6,575 bases of DNA, from NCBI GenBank assembly GCA_022508685.1, contig JAFLUS010000111.1:1-6575 (forward strand), read 5' to 3'. Shown here one piece after another: positions 1-6,400 of this stretch (the stretch's first letter is position 1; each line of letters starts with the position of its first letter). The DNA comes from Prevotellaceae bacterium. Lineage in GTDB: Bacteria > Bacteroidota > Bacteroidia > Bacteroidales > Bacteroidaceae. The translations under genes were made by a program, and so were the position numbers. The notes beneath the pieces are model-generated. The model did no database searches. It was not told where the DNA came from and saw only the letters and a program-made list of their open reading frames with translations.

Positions 1-2
1 TG

Positions 3-55
3 AAAACTATAGTCTTTTTCCGACGCCTCCGAACAGGGCGAAAAAACTATAGTCT
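3..55. repeat. Paired ACTATAGT repeat flanking an inverted repeat
   Basis: The 13-mer AAAACTATAGTCT occurs at 3-15 and again at 43-55, exactly 40 bases apart. Its core ACTATAGT is its own reverse complement, so the two copies are both direct and inverted repeats. Between them, CGCC (24-27) pairs with GGCG (37-40), and the T run at 15-19 can pair with the A run at 41-45. The whole 6-53 segment can therefore fold as a bulged hairpin with T runs on both strands. It could be a bidirectional terminator or part of a dispersed repeat. The sequence pattern is certain; the role is not. Confidence 0.5.
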
Positions 56-93
56 CTTGCCCATTCTTGCCCGTTCACCTTCACGTTCGCCGT

Positions 94-112
94 GCAGCAA
101 TACCATTGCTGC
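94..112. terminator. Perfect 8-bp hairpin, possible terminator
   Basis: GCAGCAAT (94-101) and ATTGCTGC (105-112) are exact reverse complements around a 3-base loop. It lies 56 bases past the stop codon of the minus-strand regulator. No T run follows directly on either strand, so it is not a textbook intrinsic terminator. The nearest T run in the minus direction is at 46-41, beyond the ACTATAGT copy. It shares bases 108-112 with the larger stem 108-116/158-166, so the two folds exclude each other. Confidence 0.35.
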
Positions 113-166
113 CTTCCCGCATACATATATATAATGTACGCGCACGCGCGCACGTGAGAAGGCAGC
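108..166 (-). terminator. Stem enclosing an alternating purine-pyrimidine tract, next to the regulator stop codon
   Basis: GCTGCCTTC (108-116) is the exact reverse complement of GAAGGCAGC (158-166), which ends one base before the stop codon (170-168) of the minus-strand gene. Inside it, 118-126 and 134-142 form a second stem with a single mismatch that becomes a G-U pair in the minus-strand RNA. Positions 135-156 are a strict 22-base pyrimidine-purine alternation rich in CG, preceded by an AT alternation at 120-133. The position directly after a stop codon suggests a 3'-end hairpin for the regulator transcript, though no U tract follows it. Confidence 0.35.
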
Positions 167-167
167 C

Positions 168-935
168 TCAATTCCTCCACAACATTTTGTAATTGGTGAC
201 AAAGGAGAGGGCTTCGGCAATGTTCTTCACGTCCAACTTGGCAAACAAGGCACGTTTGCAGGCTTTCACCGTATCAATCGACTTGCAGAGCGTCGCGGCA
301 ATCTCCTGCATCGTGTAACCTTGCGCCGACAAGTGGAGCACATCCCGCTCCATTGCCGACAAGGCGATGTTCGGTTTTTCCATCCATGTCCTCCGCGTCA
401 AGTCGTACTCATAGTGGCTGTCTGCACCCTCTCTGCGCAGAATGATTTTTCCCGGCTTATGGTGCGCCGACACCGCAACGGTGCAGAGCGCAAGCCAAAT
501 GCGACCATCCTTGGTCAGGACGAGAGGCGTGAGTTTGTGATTGATAAGGCGTTGTGTCTTGCCGTTCGTCAGATGAAAGTCGTAAGTGATGGTGCAGTCC
601 ACCTTTTCTTCGTCAGAAAAGGTATTGAACAAGGCAAAACCCTTGTCGTTAATCTCCTTCAGCATGGCAGACTCGGCAGGTGGCACGTGCCGGATATACA
701 TTTCATAGCCGAAATCCTTGATTTCCGCAGCCGACACACCGCACAGATAGGCCAAACTCTCCGACACATACAGGAAACCCTGCTTGAAATAGTCGATAAT
801 ATACACGCACTGATTGCTGCTCCGTGCCAAGGCTTTTGCTGCCTTCACATAGATTTCTGCCTGTTTGTACTCCTTTTCCGTCAGCCCGTTCACTGCGTTG
901 TCGGAAGTAAAGAAGTCCTGTATCTTGATTTCCAT
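168..935 (-). CDS. PAS-domain LuxR-family transcription regulator
   Basis: A 255-aa predicted cytoplasmic DNA-binding regulator. Residues about 41-155 resemble a PAS sensor fold (CVYIIDYFKQGFLYVSESL, then a GYEMYIRHVPPAE stretch like the usual 'vHPeD' region). Residues about 191-248 are a LuxR/GerE helix-turn-helix: LSAMERDVLHLSAQGYTMQEI, then SIDTVKACKRALFAKLDVKN. This matches the family pattern LTxREREVLxLxAxGxxxxEIAxxLxxSxxTVKxHxxxxxxKLxVxN, with Ala-Cys where His is common. There is no receiver domain and no membrane segment. I place the start at ATG 935 rather than the in-frame ATG at 986, because a good Bacteroidetes -7 box (TATTTTTG, 965-958) lies inside the longer version. It is transcribed away from the repressor operon and shares a 303-base control region with it. 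The ligand and target genes cannot be read from the sequence. The family call is firm; a link to the neighbouring operon is only positional. Confidence 0.88.
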   Translation of the reverse strand: MEIKIQDFFTSDNAVNGLTEKEYKQAEIYVKAAKALARSSNQCVYIIDYFKQGFLYVSESLAYLCGVSAAEIKDFGYEMYIRHVPPAESAMLKEINDKGFALFNTFSDEEKVDCTITYDFHLTNGKTQRLINHKLTPLVLTKDGRIWLALCTVAVSAHHKPGKIILRREGADSHYEYDLTRRTWMEKPNIALSAMERDVLHLSAQGYTMQEIAATLCKSIDTVKACKRALFAKLDVKNIAEALSFVTNYKMLWRN

Positions 936-957
936 GCACTGCCTGCTTTTTGTGATG

Positions 958-987
958 CAAAAATAACGAATATCATCGGAAAGCAAG
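958..987 (-). promoter_or_regulatory. Promoter of the PAS-LuxR gene
   Basis: Read on the minus strand, TATTTTTG (965-958) fits the Bacteroidetes -7 consensus TAnnTTTG exactly and is followed by C. CTTG (987-984) is a near match to the -33 TTTG box, with an 18-base spacer against a usual 19-21. Transcription would start near 951, giving a leader of about 15 bases before ATG 935. No Shine-Dalgarno site is visible, as is normal in this phylum. This site decides the start codon chosen for the gene. Confidence 0.6.
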
Positions 988-1008
988 GCTTTCTAACATT
1001 TATTAACA

Positions 1009-1056
1009 CACAAAAGTGTATTTTTTCATCATACTCTAAAGAATTACACTTTTGTG
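1009..1056. repeat. 12-bp perfect inverted repeat, candidate regulator site
   Basis: CACAAAAGTGTA (1009-1020) and TACACTTTTGTG (1045-1056) are exact reverse complements with 24 bases between them, so the arm centres are 36 bp apart. Each arm is itself nearly symmetric (CAC-AAAA-GTG). The proximal arm lies 22 bases upstream of the -33 box of the PAS-LuxR promoter and far (about 140 bases) from the repressor promoter. It is more likely a two-site DNA-binding target for the minus-strand gene than an RNA hairpin. Which protein binds is unknown. Confidence 0.5.
1035..1048. promoter_or_regulatory. Second TCTAA-N4-TTACA dyad, candidate operator O2
   Basis: The 14 bases TCTAAAGAATTACA match the dyad at 1170-1183 at 10 of 14 positions, with the same 5-4-5 layout. 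The flank extends the similarity: ATACTCTAA at 1031-1039 is the exact reverse complement of TTAGAGTAT at 1179-1187. It overlaps the right arm of the 12-bp inverted repeat. A repressor bound here as well as at 1170 could influence the divergent PAS-LuxR gene. This is inference from pattern only. Confidence 0.35.
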
Positions 1057-1161
1057 CCAAAGCATTTTTTGTCAAATTGCATATCTTCGCGACTAAATCA
1101 CAGGAAAATCCGCCACATTCTAAAAATAAATGTTAAAATACTAAGATTATAGAGAAAATAT

Positions 1162-1192
1162 TTTGCAATTCTAACCGATTAGAGTATATTTG
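1162..1192 (+). promoter_or_regulatory. Promoter of the repressor-protease-barrel operon
   Basis: TTTG (1162-1165), then 19 bases, then TATATTTG (1185-1192) followed by C. This is an exact fit to the Bacteroidetes primary-sigma promoter (TTTG, N19-21, TAnnTTTG). Transcription should begin near 1198-1200, giving a leader of about 40 bases before ATG 1239. The spacer carries a dyad (1170-1183) where a repressor could block polymerase. Confidence 0.8.
1170..1183. promoter_or_regulatory. Dyad between promoter boxes, candidate BlaI-type operator O1
   Basis: TCTAA (1170-1174), CCGA, TTAGA (1179-1183): perfect 5-bp arms around a 4-base centre. It lies wholly between the -33 and -7 boxes of the promoter for the BlaI-family gene. 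BlaI and MecI are dimeric winged-helix repressors that bind dyads in their own promoters, so the position is what autorepression predicts. The bases do not match the classical TACA/TGTA half-sites, so the assignment rests on position and symmetry. Confidence 0.45.
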
Positions 1193-1205
1193 CAGCCGTA
1201 AACCT

Positions 1206-1223
1206 GCCGACATCTCCGTCGGC
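1206..1223 (+). other. Hairpin in the 5' leader of the operon
   Basis: GCCGAC (1206-1211) and GTCGGC (1218-1223) pair perfectly around the loop ATCTCC, with a possible added U-G pair (1205/1224). In the predicted transcript the stem begins within about 8 bases of the 5' end and stops 15 bases before the ATG. It could protect the 5' end of the mRNA or affect ribosome loading. It is GC-rich in an AT-rich leader. No riboswitch family is recognisable. Confidence 0.5.
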
Positions 1224-1238
1224 GCAAATTCAAAACCT

Positions 1239-1619
1239 ATGAAACAAGAACGACTCTACCTCACGAAAGCCGAAACACAAGTAATGACGGCATTGTGGAA
1301 ACTCAACAACGCAACAGGCACCAGTGCAGAAATCATGGCACTCCTTCCCGAGCCCAAACCTGCACCCACCACCCTGCTCACCTTCCTCCACATCCTCACC
1401 ACCAAAGGTTTCGTCCGCACCGAGCGCATGGGCAGAAGCAACCGCTTCAGCGCCATCGTCAGCCACGACGACTATGCCACCGACGCCGTTGCCACCGTCA
1501 AGGACAACTTCTTCGGCGGTTCCTTCTCCTCGTTGGTTTCCTTCTTCGCCCAACGCGAAGAGATGAGCGTTGCCGAAATCGACGAACTGATAGACCTCAT
1601 TAAGCATCGGGGGGGGTAA
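1239..1619 (+). CDS. BlaI/MecI-family transcriptional repressor
   Basis: A 126-aa winged-helix repressor of the penicillinase-repressor family; MecI is 123 aa, so the length is normal. Residues 8-60 fit the DNA-binding domain: LTKAETQVMTALWKL, then a recognition helix around PAPTTLLTFLHILTTKGFV (41-59), then a wing with RMGRSNRFSAIVS. Residues about 78-122 fit the dimerisation helices (FFGGSFSSLVSFFAQREEMS, AEIDELIDLI). In MecI the proteolytic cut falls between Asn101 and Phe102 of SLVLNF; the equivalent here is SLVSFF, so the bond would lie between Phe102 and Phe103. The first gene of the operon, it probably represses its own promoter through the dyad at 1170-1183 and is inactivated through the M56 protease encoded next. 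The gene ends in a run of eight G (1609-1616) just before TAA. A one-base G insertion would add about 31 codons and end in TGA at 1709-1711, overlapping the next start. Family assignment is firm; the target set is inferred. Confidence 0.92.
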   Translation: MKQERLYLTKAETQVMTALWKLNNATGTSAEIMALLPEPKPAPTTLLTFLHILTTKGFVRTERMGRSNRFSAIVSHDDYATDAVATVKDNFFGGSFSSLVSFFAQREEMSVAEIDELIDLIKHRGG

Positions 1620-1644
1620 AACGCAAGAATAAAACCTTGCGTTT
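1619..1644 (+). terminator. Intercistronic hairpin directly after the repressor stop codon
   Basis: AAACGCAAG (1619-1627) and CTTGCGTTT (1636-1644) pair perfectly over 9 bp around an 8-base A-rich loop. The stem starts on the last base of the TAA and is followed by CCACCC rather than a long T run. It may act as a partial terminator or a processing/stability element that sets repressor output above protease output. The remaining spacer to the protease start (1645-1707) is strongly pyrimidine-rich on the coding strand and holds no Shine-Dalgarno site. Confidence 0.5.
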
Positions 1645-1707
1645 CCACCCCGCGTGGTTCCTTCTGCTCCCTTTCACCTCATTTCTCAACCTCCATTCAT
1701 TCGCACA

Positions 1708-3444
1708 ATGACGTTTCACATAGGCATCTACCCCATCGTCGGCATCGCCCTTGCAGCAGCCCTCTACGCGCTGTTTCGGTGGTGTGTCCGCATGAAGTGG
1801 CAGACACGCGCAGCACAATGGTACATCGTCGGCAGCATGGTGCTCGCCGCCGTTGCCACCTTCGTACAGCCCGTCCGCGTGACGCGCAACACGGAGCAAC
1901 CCGCTGCGCACTCCGCAGCCACGACCGCTGCAGCCTCATCTGCCGCCGCACCCACCGCCGCCGTCGCATCCGTGCCCACCGCTGTCGGCACGCGTGCATC
2001 GCAGAACTCGCTGCAAGCCGTCCTCACCACCGACCTCGCGGCACAGCACACCATCCGCTACGACACGCCCGACGTGCGCACCGAAACCTCCGTCTGGATG
2101 CTCGGCTGGGTGGCGGGCATGATTGCCGTGCTGCTCTACACGCTCTTCCAAGTGCTGTGGCTGCTGCGGATGCGACTGCGCAACCGGCTGACGGAGCGGA
2201 CGGACGACATCAGCGTCTACGACACCGATTTCAGCACGCCCTTCTCCTTCGGACGCAGCATCTTCCTGCCCGCGACGCTCAACGGACAAGTGCGCCAATA
2301 TGCACTCCTCCACGAACATTGCCACGTCCGCCGGCACCATTTCCGCTGGCTCTGCGCAGCCGAACTGCTCGTTGCCCTGCAGTGGTTCAATCCCTTCGTG
2401 TGGATATTGTTCAACGAACTGAAACTGCAGCAGGAGATGCAGGTCGATGCCGACATGATGCACAGCGGAGCCGACCGCGAGTCCTACCAAATGGCGCTGC
2501 TCCGCGTCTGCTCCAACAGCGGACGATGGGTGCTGATGCAGACCGCCTTCGGCACGTCGCCGCTCAAGAACCGCATCATCTTCATGAACCGCCGTTTCGA
2601 CCACCGTCGCGCACGCCGCTACATCGTTGCAGCCTCCGTCGCCCTCGCGTGCATCACTGCCGCCACCGCCGTCTTCTCCTGCCGCACCGAGAAGGAACAC
2701 AATCCGCTCGACGGCTGCTGGGCGTTGGAATGGATTCGCAACACCAACGACCGCTTCGAGCACGTGCCGCCACTCTATGGCAACCTCTTCTACGGCAACG
2801 ACATGCAGTGCAACTTCACGTGGTTCGCGCGCTTCGACGACGTCAACATGAATTTCAACTTCTCGGGTGAGCAGATGCCCTATCGCGACGGCGTACTCTA
2901 CAATGTCAAGGGCGACACGCTCCACTACACGCTCATCGACAAGGACACCCACCAGATGCAGTGGCACAAGGATTCGTTGCAGGTGGCCCTCGTCGACGGC
3001 CCCGACATCACCGAGCAATTGCGTCGCGTCAAGCCCGACCCGGGTGTGCTCCGCATTCTCCACGCCCTCTTCACCGCCGACAGCGACAAGAGCAACCGCT
3101 TCTGCGGCACGTGGAAAGCCGACGAGCAGGAGGAAGAGGGCGTCACCTCCTACTTCATCGTCCAAGACGGCCTCTACTTCCGCTTCAGTTACTTCCACAC
3201 CGACGGCAATCTTCTGCGACGCGGCGCCGGAGGATGGGCAGGCGAATTCCGTGTCATCAACGACACCACCGTCTTTCTCTCCGACCGCAACGGCACCGTC
3301 CGTTGGCGCGACAACGACCACATCAGTCTGCTCATTCCGCGCGACGACTACAAAGCAGGCCTCGTCGACACCTACCATTATCATCGTTCTACATTCCCCA
3401 CCGAATTCAGGCAAATTCTTTCTGCCGCCTTTCCCGACGAATAA
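1708..3444 (+). CDS. BlaR1-like M56 membrane metalloprotease with duplicated lipocalin-like sensor
   Basis: A 578-aa inner-membrane signal transducer. Four membrane segments fall at about 5-24, 38-55, 129-153 and 305-324, close to the BlaR1 layout. The zinc-protease motif is HEHCH (202-206), with QQEMQVDAD (241-249) as the expected downstream acidic segment. By analogy with BlaR1/MecR1 this domain faces the cytoplasm and, when switched on, leads to loss of the repressor encoded upstream. The loop at 65-98 is low-complexity Ala/Thr/Ser/Val. Residues 325-578 should be periplasmic and replace the penicillin-binding sensor: I find no SxxK followed by KTG. Instead there are two units, each opening with GxW (GCW 336-338, GTW 467-469) and closing with ILxAxF (450-455, 570-575), in beta-rich sequence that resembles lipocalin-like domains. 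I chose ATG 1708, which begins the first membrane segment, over an in-frame GTG at 1654. The repressor gene is 88 bases upstream and the barrel gene 23 bases downstream. Protease family is firm; the sensor fold and ligand are inference. Confidence 0.88.
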   Translation: MTFHIGIYPIVGIALAAALYALFRWCVRMKWQTRAAQWYIVGSMVLAAVATFVQPVRVTRNTEQPAAHSAATTAAASSAAAPTAAVASVPTAVGTRASQNSLQAVLTTDLAAQHTIRYDTPDVRTETSVWMLGWVAGMIAVLLYTLFQVLWLLRMRLRNRLTERTDDISVYDTDFSTPFSFGRSIFLPATLNGQVRQYALLHEHCHVRRHHFRWLCAAELLVALQWFNPFVWILFNELKLQQEMQVDADMMHSGADRESYQMALLRVCSNSGRWVLMQTAFGTSPLKNRIIFMNRRFDHRRARRYIVAASVALACITAATAVFSCRTEKEHNPLDGCWALEWIRNTNDRFEHVPPLYGNLFYGNDMQCNFTWFARFDDVNMNFNFSGEQMPYRDGVLYNVKGDTLHYTLIDKDTHQMQWHKDSLQVALVDGPDITEQLRRVKPDPGVLRILHALFTADSDKSNRFCGTWKADEQEEEGVTSYFIVQDGLYFRFSYFHTDGNLLRRGAGGWAGEFRVINDTTVFLSDRNGTVRWRDNDHISLLIPRDDYKAGLVDTYHYHRSTFPTEFRQILSAAFPDE

Positions 3445-3467
3445 TCACTAACTAATTACATAAACTC

Positions 3468-6400
3468 ATGAAAAAGAGCATCTTCATGCTGGCAATCCTT
3501 GCCAGCACAGCCCTCACTACGTCTTTGCGGGCACAGGACAACCCCTCTGAAACGAAGCAAAAGACAGAGCGCACCATCGCCCTCTGGGGACACGTCTTCG
3601 ACCACCTCACCAAGGCGGGCATCAAGGACACCTACATCACGCTGATGACCGCCGACAGCGCCGTCGTCGACACCGGCCGCGTGTTCAGCCAGACCATGTA
3701 CAACGCCGTCAAGGCCGACTACGCCTACCGCTTCAACGTGCCAGCCAAGCCGCAGAAGTACATCATCCGTGCAGAGCATCCCGACTACGAGCCCTGCTAC
3801 GTCAACTACGAAGTGAAGCACATCGCACGCAACACCTACTTCGACGCGCCCTATCACTACATGAAACGCCGTCCGCGCAACTACGAAATGGAGGGTGGCG
3901 AACTGGGAGGCGTCGCCATCAAGGCCACGAAAGTCAAAGTCGTCTACCGCGGCGACACCATCGTCTACAACGCCGACGCCTTCAACCTGCCCGAAGGCTC
4001 CATGCTCGACGCCCTCGTGCGCCAGTTGGACGGCGCCGAACTCAAGGACGACGGACGCATCTTCGTCAACGGAACGCAGATTGACGAACTCACGCTCAAC
4101 GGCAAGGAATTCTTCAAGGGCAACAACAAAGTCATGCTCGAGAACCTTCCCAGTTACACCGTGCAGAACATCCAAGTCTACCACAAGACCGACGAACTCA
4201 GCGAATATCTCGGCTACGACGTCGCACAGAAGAAGTACGTCATGGACGTCGTCCTCAAGCGCGAATATGCACAGGGATGGCTCGCCAACGTCGAAGTGGC
4301 AGGCGGAACGCCCTTCGGCGAGAAAGACCCCGACGGCAACACCTTCGACGACCGCTACCTCGCCCGCCTCTTCGCCATGCGCTACACCGACAATTCGCGC
4401 CTCTCCTTCTTCGCCAACACCAACAACGTGAACGAAAACCGCAAGCCGGGCAGCAACGGCGAGTGGTCGCCCGGCTACATGCCAAACGAGCACACCACCC
4501 AAGACGCCGGCATCGACCTCATGATAGACGAGGCACAGAAGCGGTGGCAAGAGAACGCCAGCATCCGCGTCAACAGAGGCACCTCACTGAATACCACCAC
4601 AACTGCCGCCGAGCACTTCCTCGCCAACAGCAGCAGCACCTTCAGCCGCAACTACAGCCGCAGCAAAGGCACCGACTGGTCCATCAGCGGCTACAACTCC
4701 TTCAGGCTGAAAAAGCCTTTCTACTTGATGCACGATGTCTCAGCCTCCTACAACCACGACGAGAACAACAGCCACCGCATCGGCATGAGCACCCTCACCG
4801 ACCCCTCCTACTGGGGCAACACACGCGCAGCCCTCGACTCCGTCTTCGCCCTCTCGCTCAGCCCGAGCAAGCAAGCCGAAATCATCAACCGCAACCGCAG
4901 CCGCGCACGCAACCAATCCAACAGGTCGTCCATCAGCACACAGGCGATATTCAACTACAAACTCGCCAACGGCGACGACCTCGGACTCAACGCCAGTGCC
5001 AGCCGCAACCACAGCCACAACCGCAACACCAACATGGAGCAGATTGACTACCTGCAGACCGACGGCGGCAGCAACGTAGCCCAACACCGCTACACGCGCA
5101 TCCCCTACAACCAATACCAATTCAGCATTTCGCCCGACTACACCATCTCGCTGCTCAACGGCTGGAAATTCATCACCTTCTATCACTACACGCAGACGGG
5201 CACCGACCAGACCAACGACGCCTTCCTGCTCGACCGCCTCGGCGGCATCTACCTGCCCAACATCGGAAACGCCTTTGCCGACGACGAGACCTTCGGACTG
5301 CTGCCCTCCACGCGCGACTCCCTGCTGCTCGCCATCGACGCCACCAACACCTACAAGCAGAGCCACCTGCGCCACGAGCACCTTCTGTGCATCCGTCCGC
5401 AGTACAACTACAACAAGAACGGCAAGTACGTCTTTGCCAACATCAGCCTCAACGGCTACAACGTGCGCGAACGCCTCCACTACGTCAGTGCCGCTACCGA
5501 CACCACCCTGCGCCACAACACCTACACGTTCTCGCCGTCAATCTCCGCCATGTATGCCACCGACAACTGGCACAAGCAACTCAATTTCAATTACAGCATC
5601 GAGATGAAGACGCCCGACCTCTACGGCCGCGTCAACGTGCTCAACGACGCCAATCCCCTCGCCCTGCGCATCGGTAATCCCGACCTCAAGGGCCCCACCA
5701 TCCACCGCATGCAGACGAGTTTCTCCCGCACGTGGGACAAGCGCCGTACCTTCTTCAACTTCGGCGGCGGACTCCGCTTCTTCCTCAACCAAGTGTCGCA
5801 AGGCTACACCTACGACGCCAAGACGGGTGTCTACACCTACATGCCCGTCAATGTCGACGGCAACTGGCAGACGTACTTCTTCCACACCTTCAACCGCAAC
5901 ATCGACCCGAAGGAACGCCTCAACCTCTACAACTACATGCACGGCGACTACACGCGCAACGTCGACCACGCCACCGCCACAGGCGAAGGAGCCACCTCCA
6001 GCGTCCTCTCGCACGTCAACAACTACTACATCGAAGACCGCCTGACGCTCAACTACCGCTTCGAAGACCTCACCGTCGGTGCCCAGTTCTACGGCGAACT
6101 GCGCCACGCCAACAACACCGAGCGCACCATCGCCACCATCAACGCCGTCAACTTCTCCTACGGCCTGAACACCACCTACAACTTCAAGCGCGAATCCTTC
6201 GCCAAGTGGCTGCGCGGCCTCAGCCTCACGACCGACATCAAGATGTTCTCCCGTCGCGGCTACGGCGACGCATCGCTCAACCGCGACGAACTCGTGTGGA
6301 ACGCCGGACTCTCGCGCACCTTCCTCAACCCCTTCGGACACGCCGCCGGCGGCAGCATCACCGCACGCCTCGAAGCCTTCGACATTCTCGGACAACTCTC

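Larger units (their letters stand above)
1..167. other. Structured non-coding region downstream of the LuxR-type gene
   Basis: I see no convincing gene here. The stretch holds a repeated ACTATAGT palindrome (6-13 and 46-53), a 10-base tandem repeat (CTTGCCCATT/CTTGCCCGTT, 56-75), a perfect 8-bp hairpin (94-112), an AT then CG alternating tract (120-156), and a 9-bp inverted repeat around that tract (108-116 with 158-166). The regulator gene on the minus strand ends at 168, so this is its 3' flank and probably contains its transcript end. The density of small repeats suggests a dispersed intergenic element rather than random spacer, but only a genome-wide comparison could show that. Confidence 0.5.
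936..1238. promoter_or_regulatory. AT-rich divergent control region
   Basis: These 303 bases separate the minus-strand PAS-LuxR gene from the plus-strand repressor operon and are much richer in A and T than the genes around them. They contain one promoter for each direction, a 12-bp perfect inverted repeat (1009-1020/1045-1056), two similar TCTAA-N4-TTAnA dyads (1035-1048, 1170-1183) and a leader hairpin (1206-1223). I see no small gene in it. The stretch 1057-1160 holds no clear element beyond a weak TATCTTCG at 1082-1089 with no partner box. Confidence 0.6.

Noticed and set aside
47..106. Minus-strand 19-codon frame MVLLHGEREGERARMGKRL
   Set aside because: Too short to support, starts inside a hairpin loop region, and is built from a short repeat; no promoter seen.
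3..134. Plus-strand frame open from the left edge for 43 codons
   Set aside because: No start codon in view, basic Arg/Ser-rich composition, and it runs through repeats and hairpins; more likely non-coding.
1082..1089. Second plus-strand -7-like box, TATCTTCG
   Set aside because: One mismatch to TAnnTTTG and no TTTG at the right distance; nearby TTTG copies leave spacers of 10 or 27 bases.
321..1136. Plus-strand open frame of 271 codons across the regulator and the divergent region
   Set aside because: Runs antisense to a well-supported LuxR-type gene and through both promoters; no coherent protein features.
1654..1707. GTG start at 1654 giving a protease 18 residues longer
   Set aside because: The ATG at 1708 begins immediately before the first membrane segment as in BlaR1 proteins; the extra residues look like translated pyrimidine-rich spacer.
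1779..2870. Plus-strand out-of-frame reading of 363 codons inside the protease gene
   Set aside because: Arg/His/Pro-rich translation, a frame shadow of the M56 gene.
1936..3414. Minus-strand open frame of 492 codons opposite the protease gene
   Set aside because: It is Val/Gly/Glu-rich with no recognisable domain, and mirrors a GC-rich plus-strand gene with clear motifs. Long antisense frames are expected where TTA and CTA codons are rare.
1708..3444. Beta-lactam resistance locus
   Set aside because: The repressor and protease families invite this, but the sensor lacks SxxK and KTG motifs and no beta-lactamase or penicillin-binding protein gene is present.
3456..4550. Minus-strand open frame of 364 codons opposite the barrel gene
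   Set aside because: Low-complexity Val/Asp/Gly composition typical of antisense shadow. The plus strand there encodes a signal peptide and plug domain.
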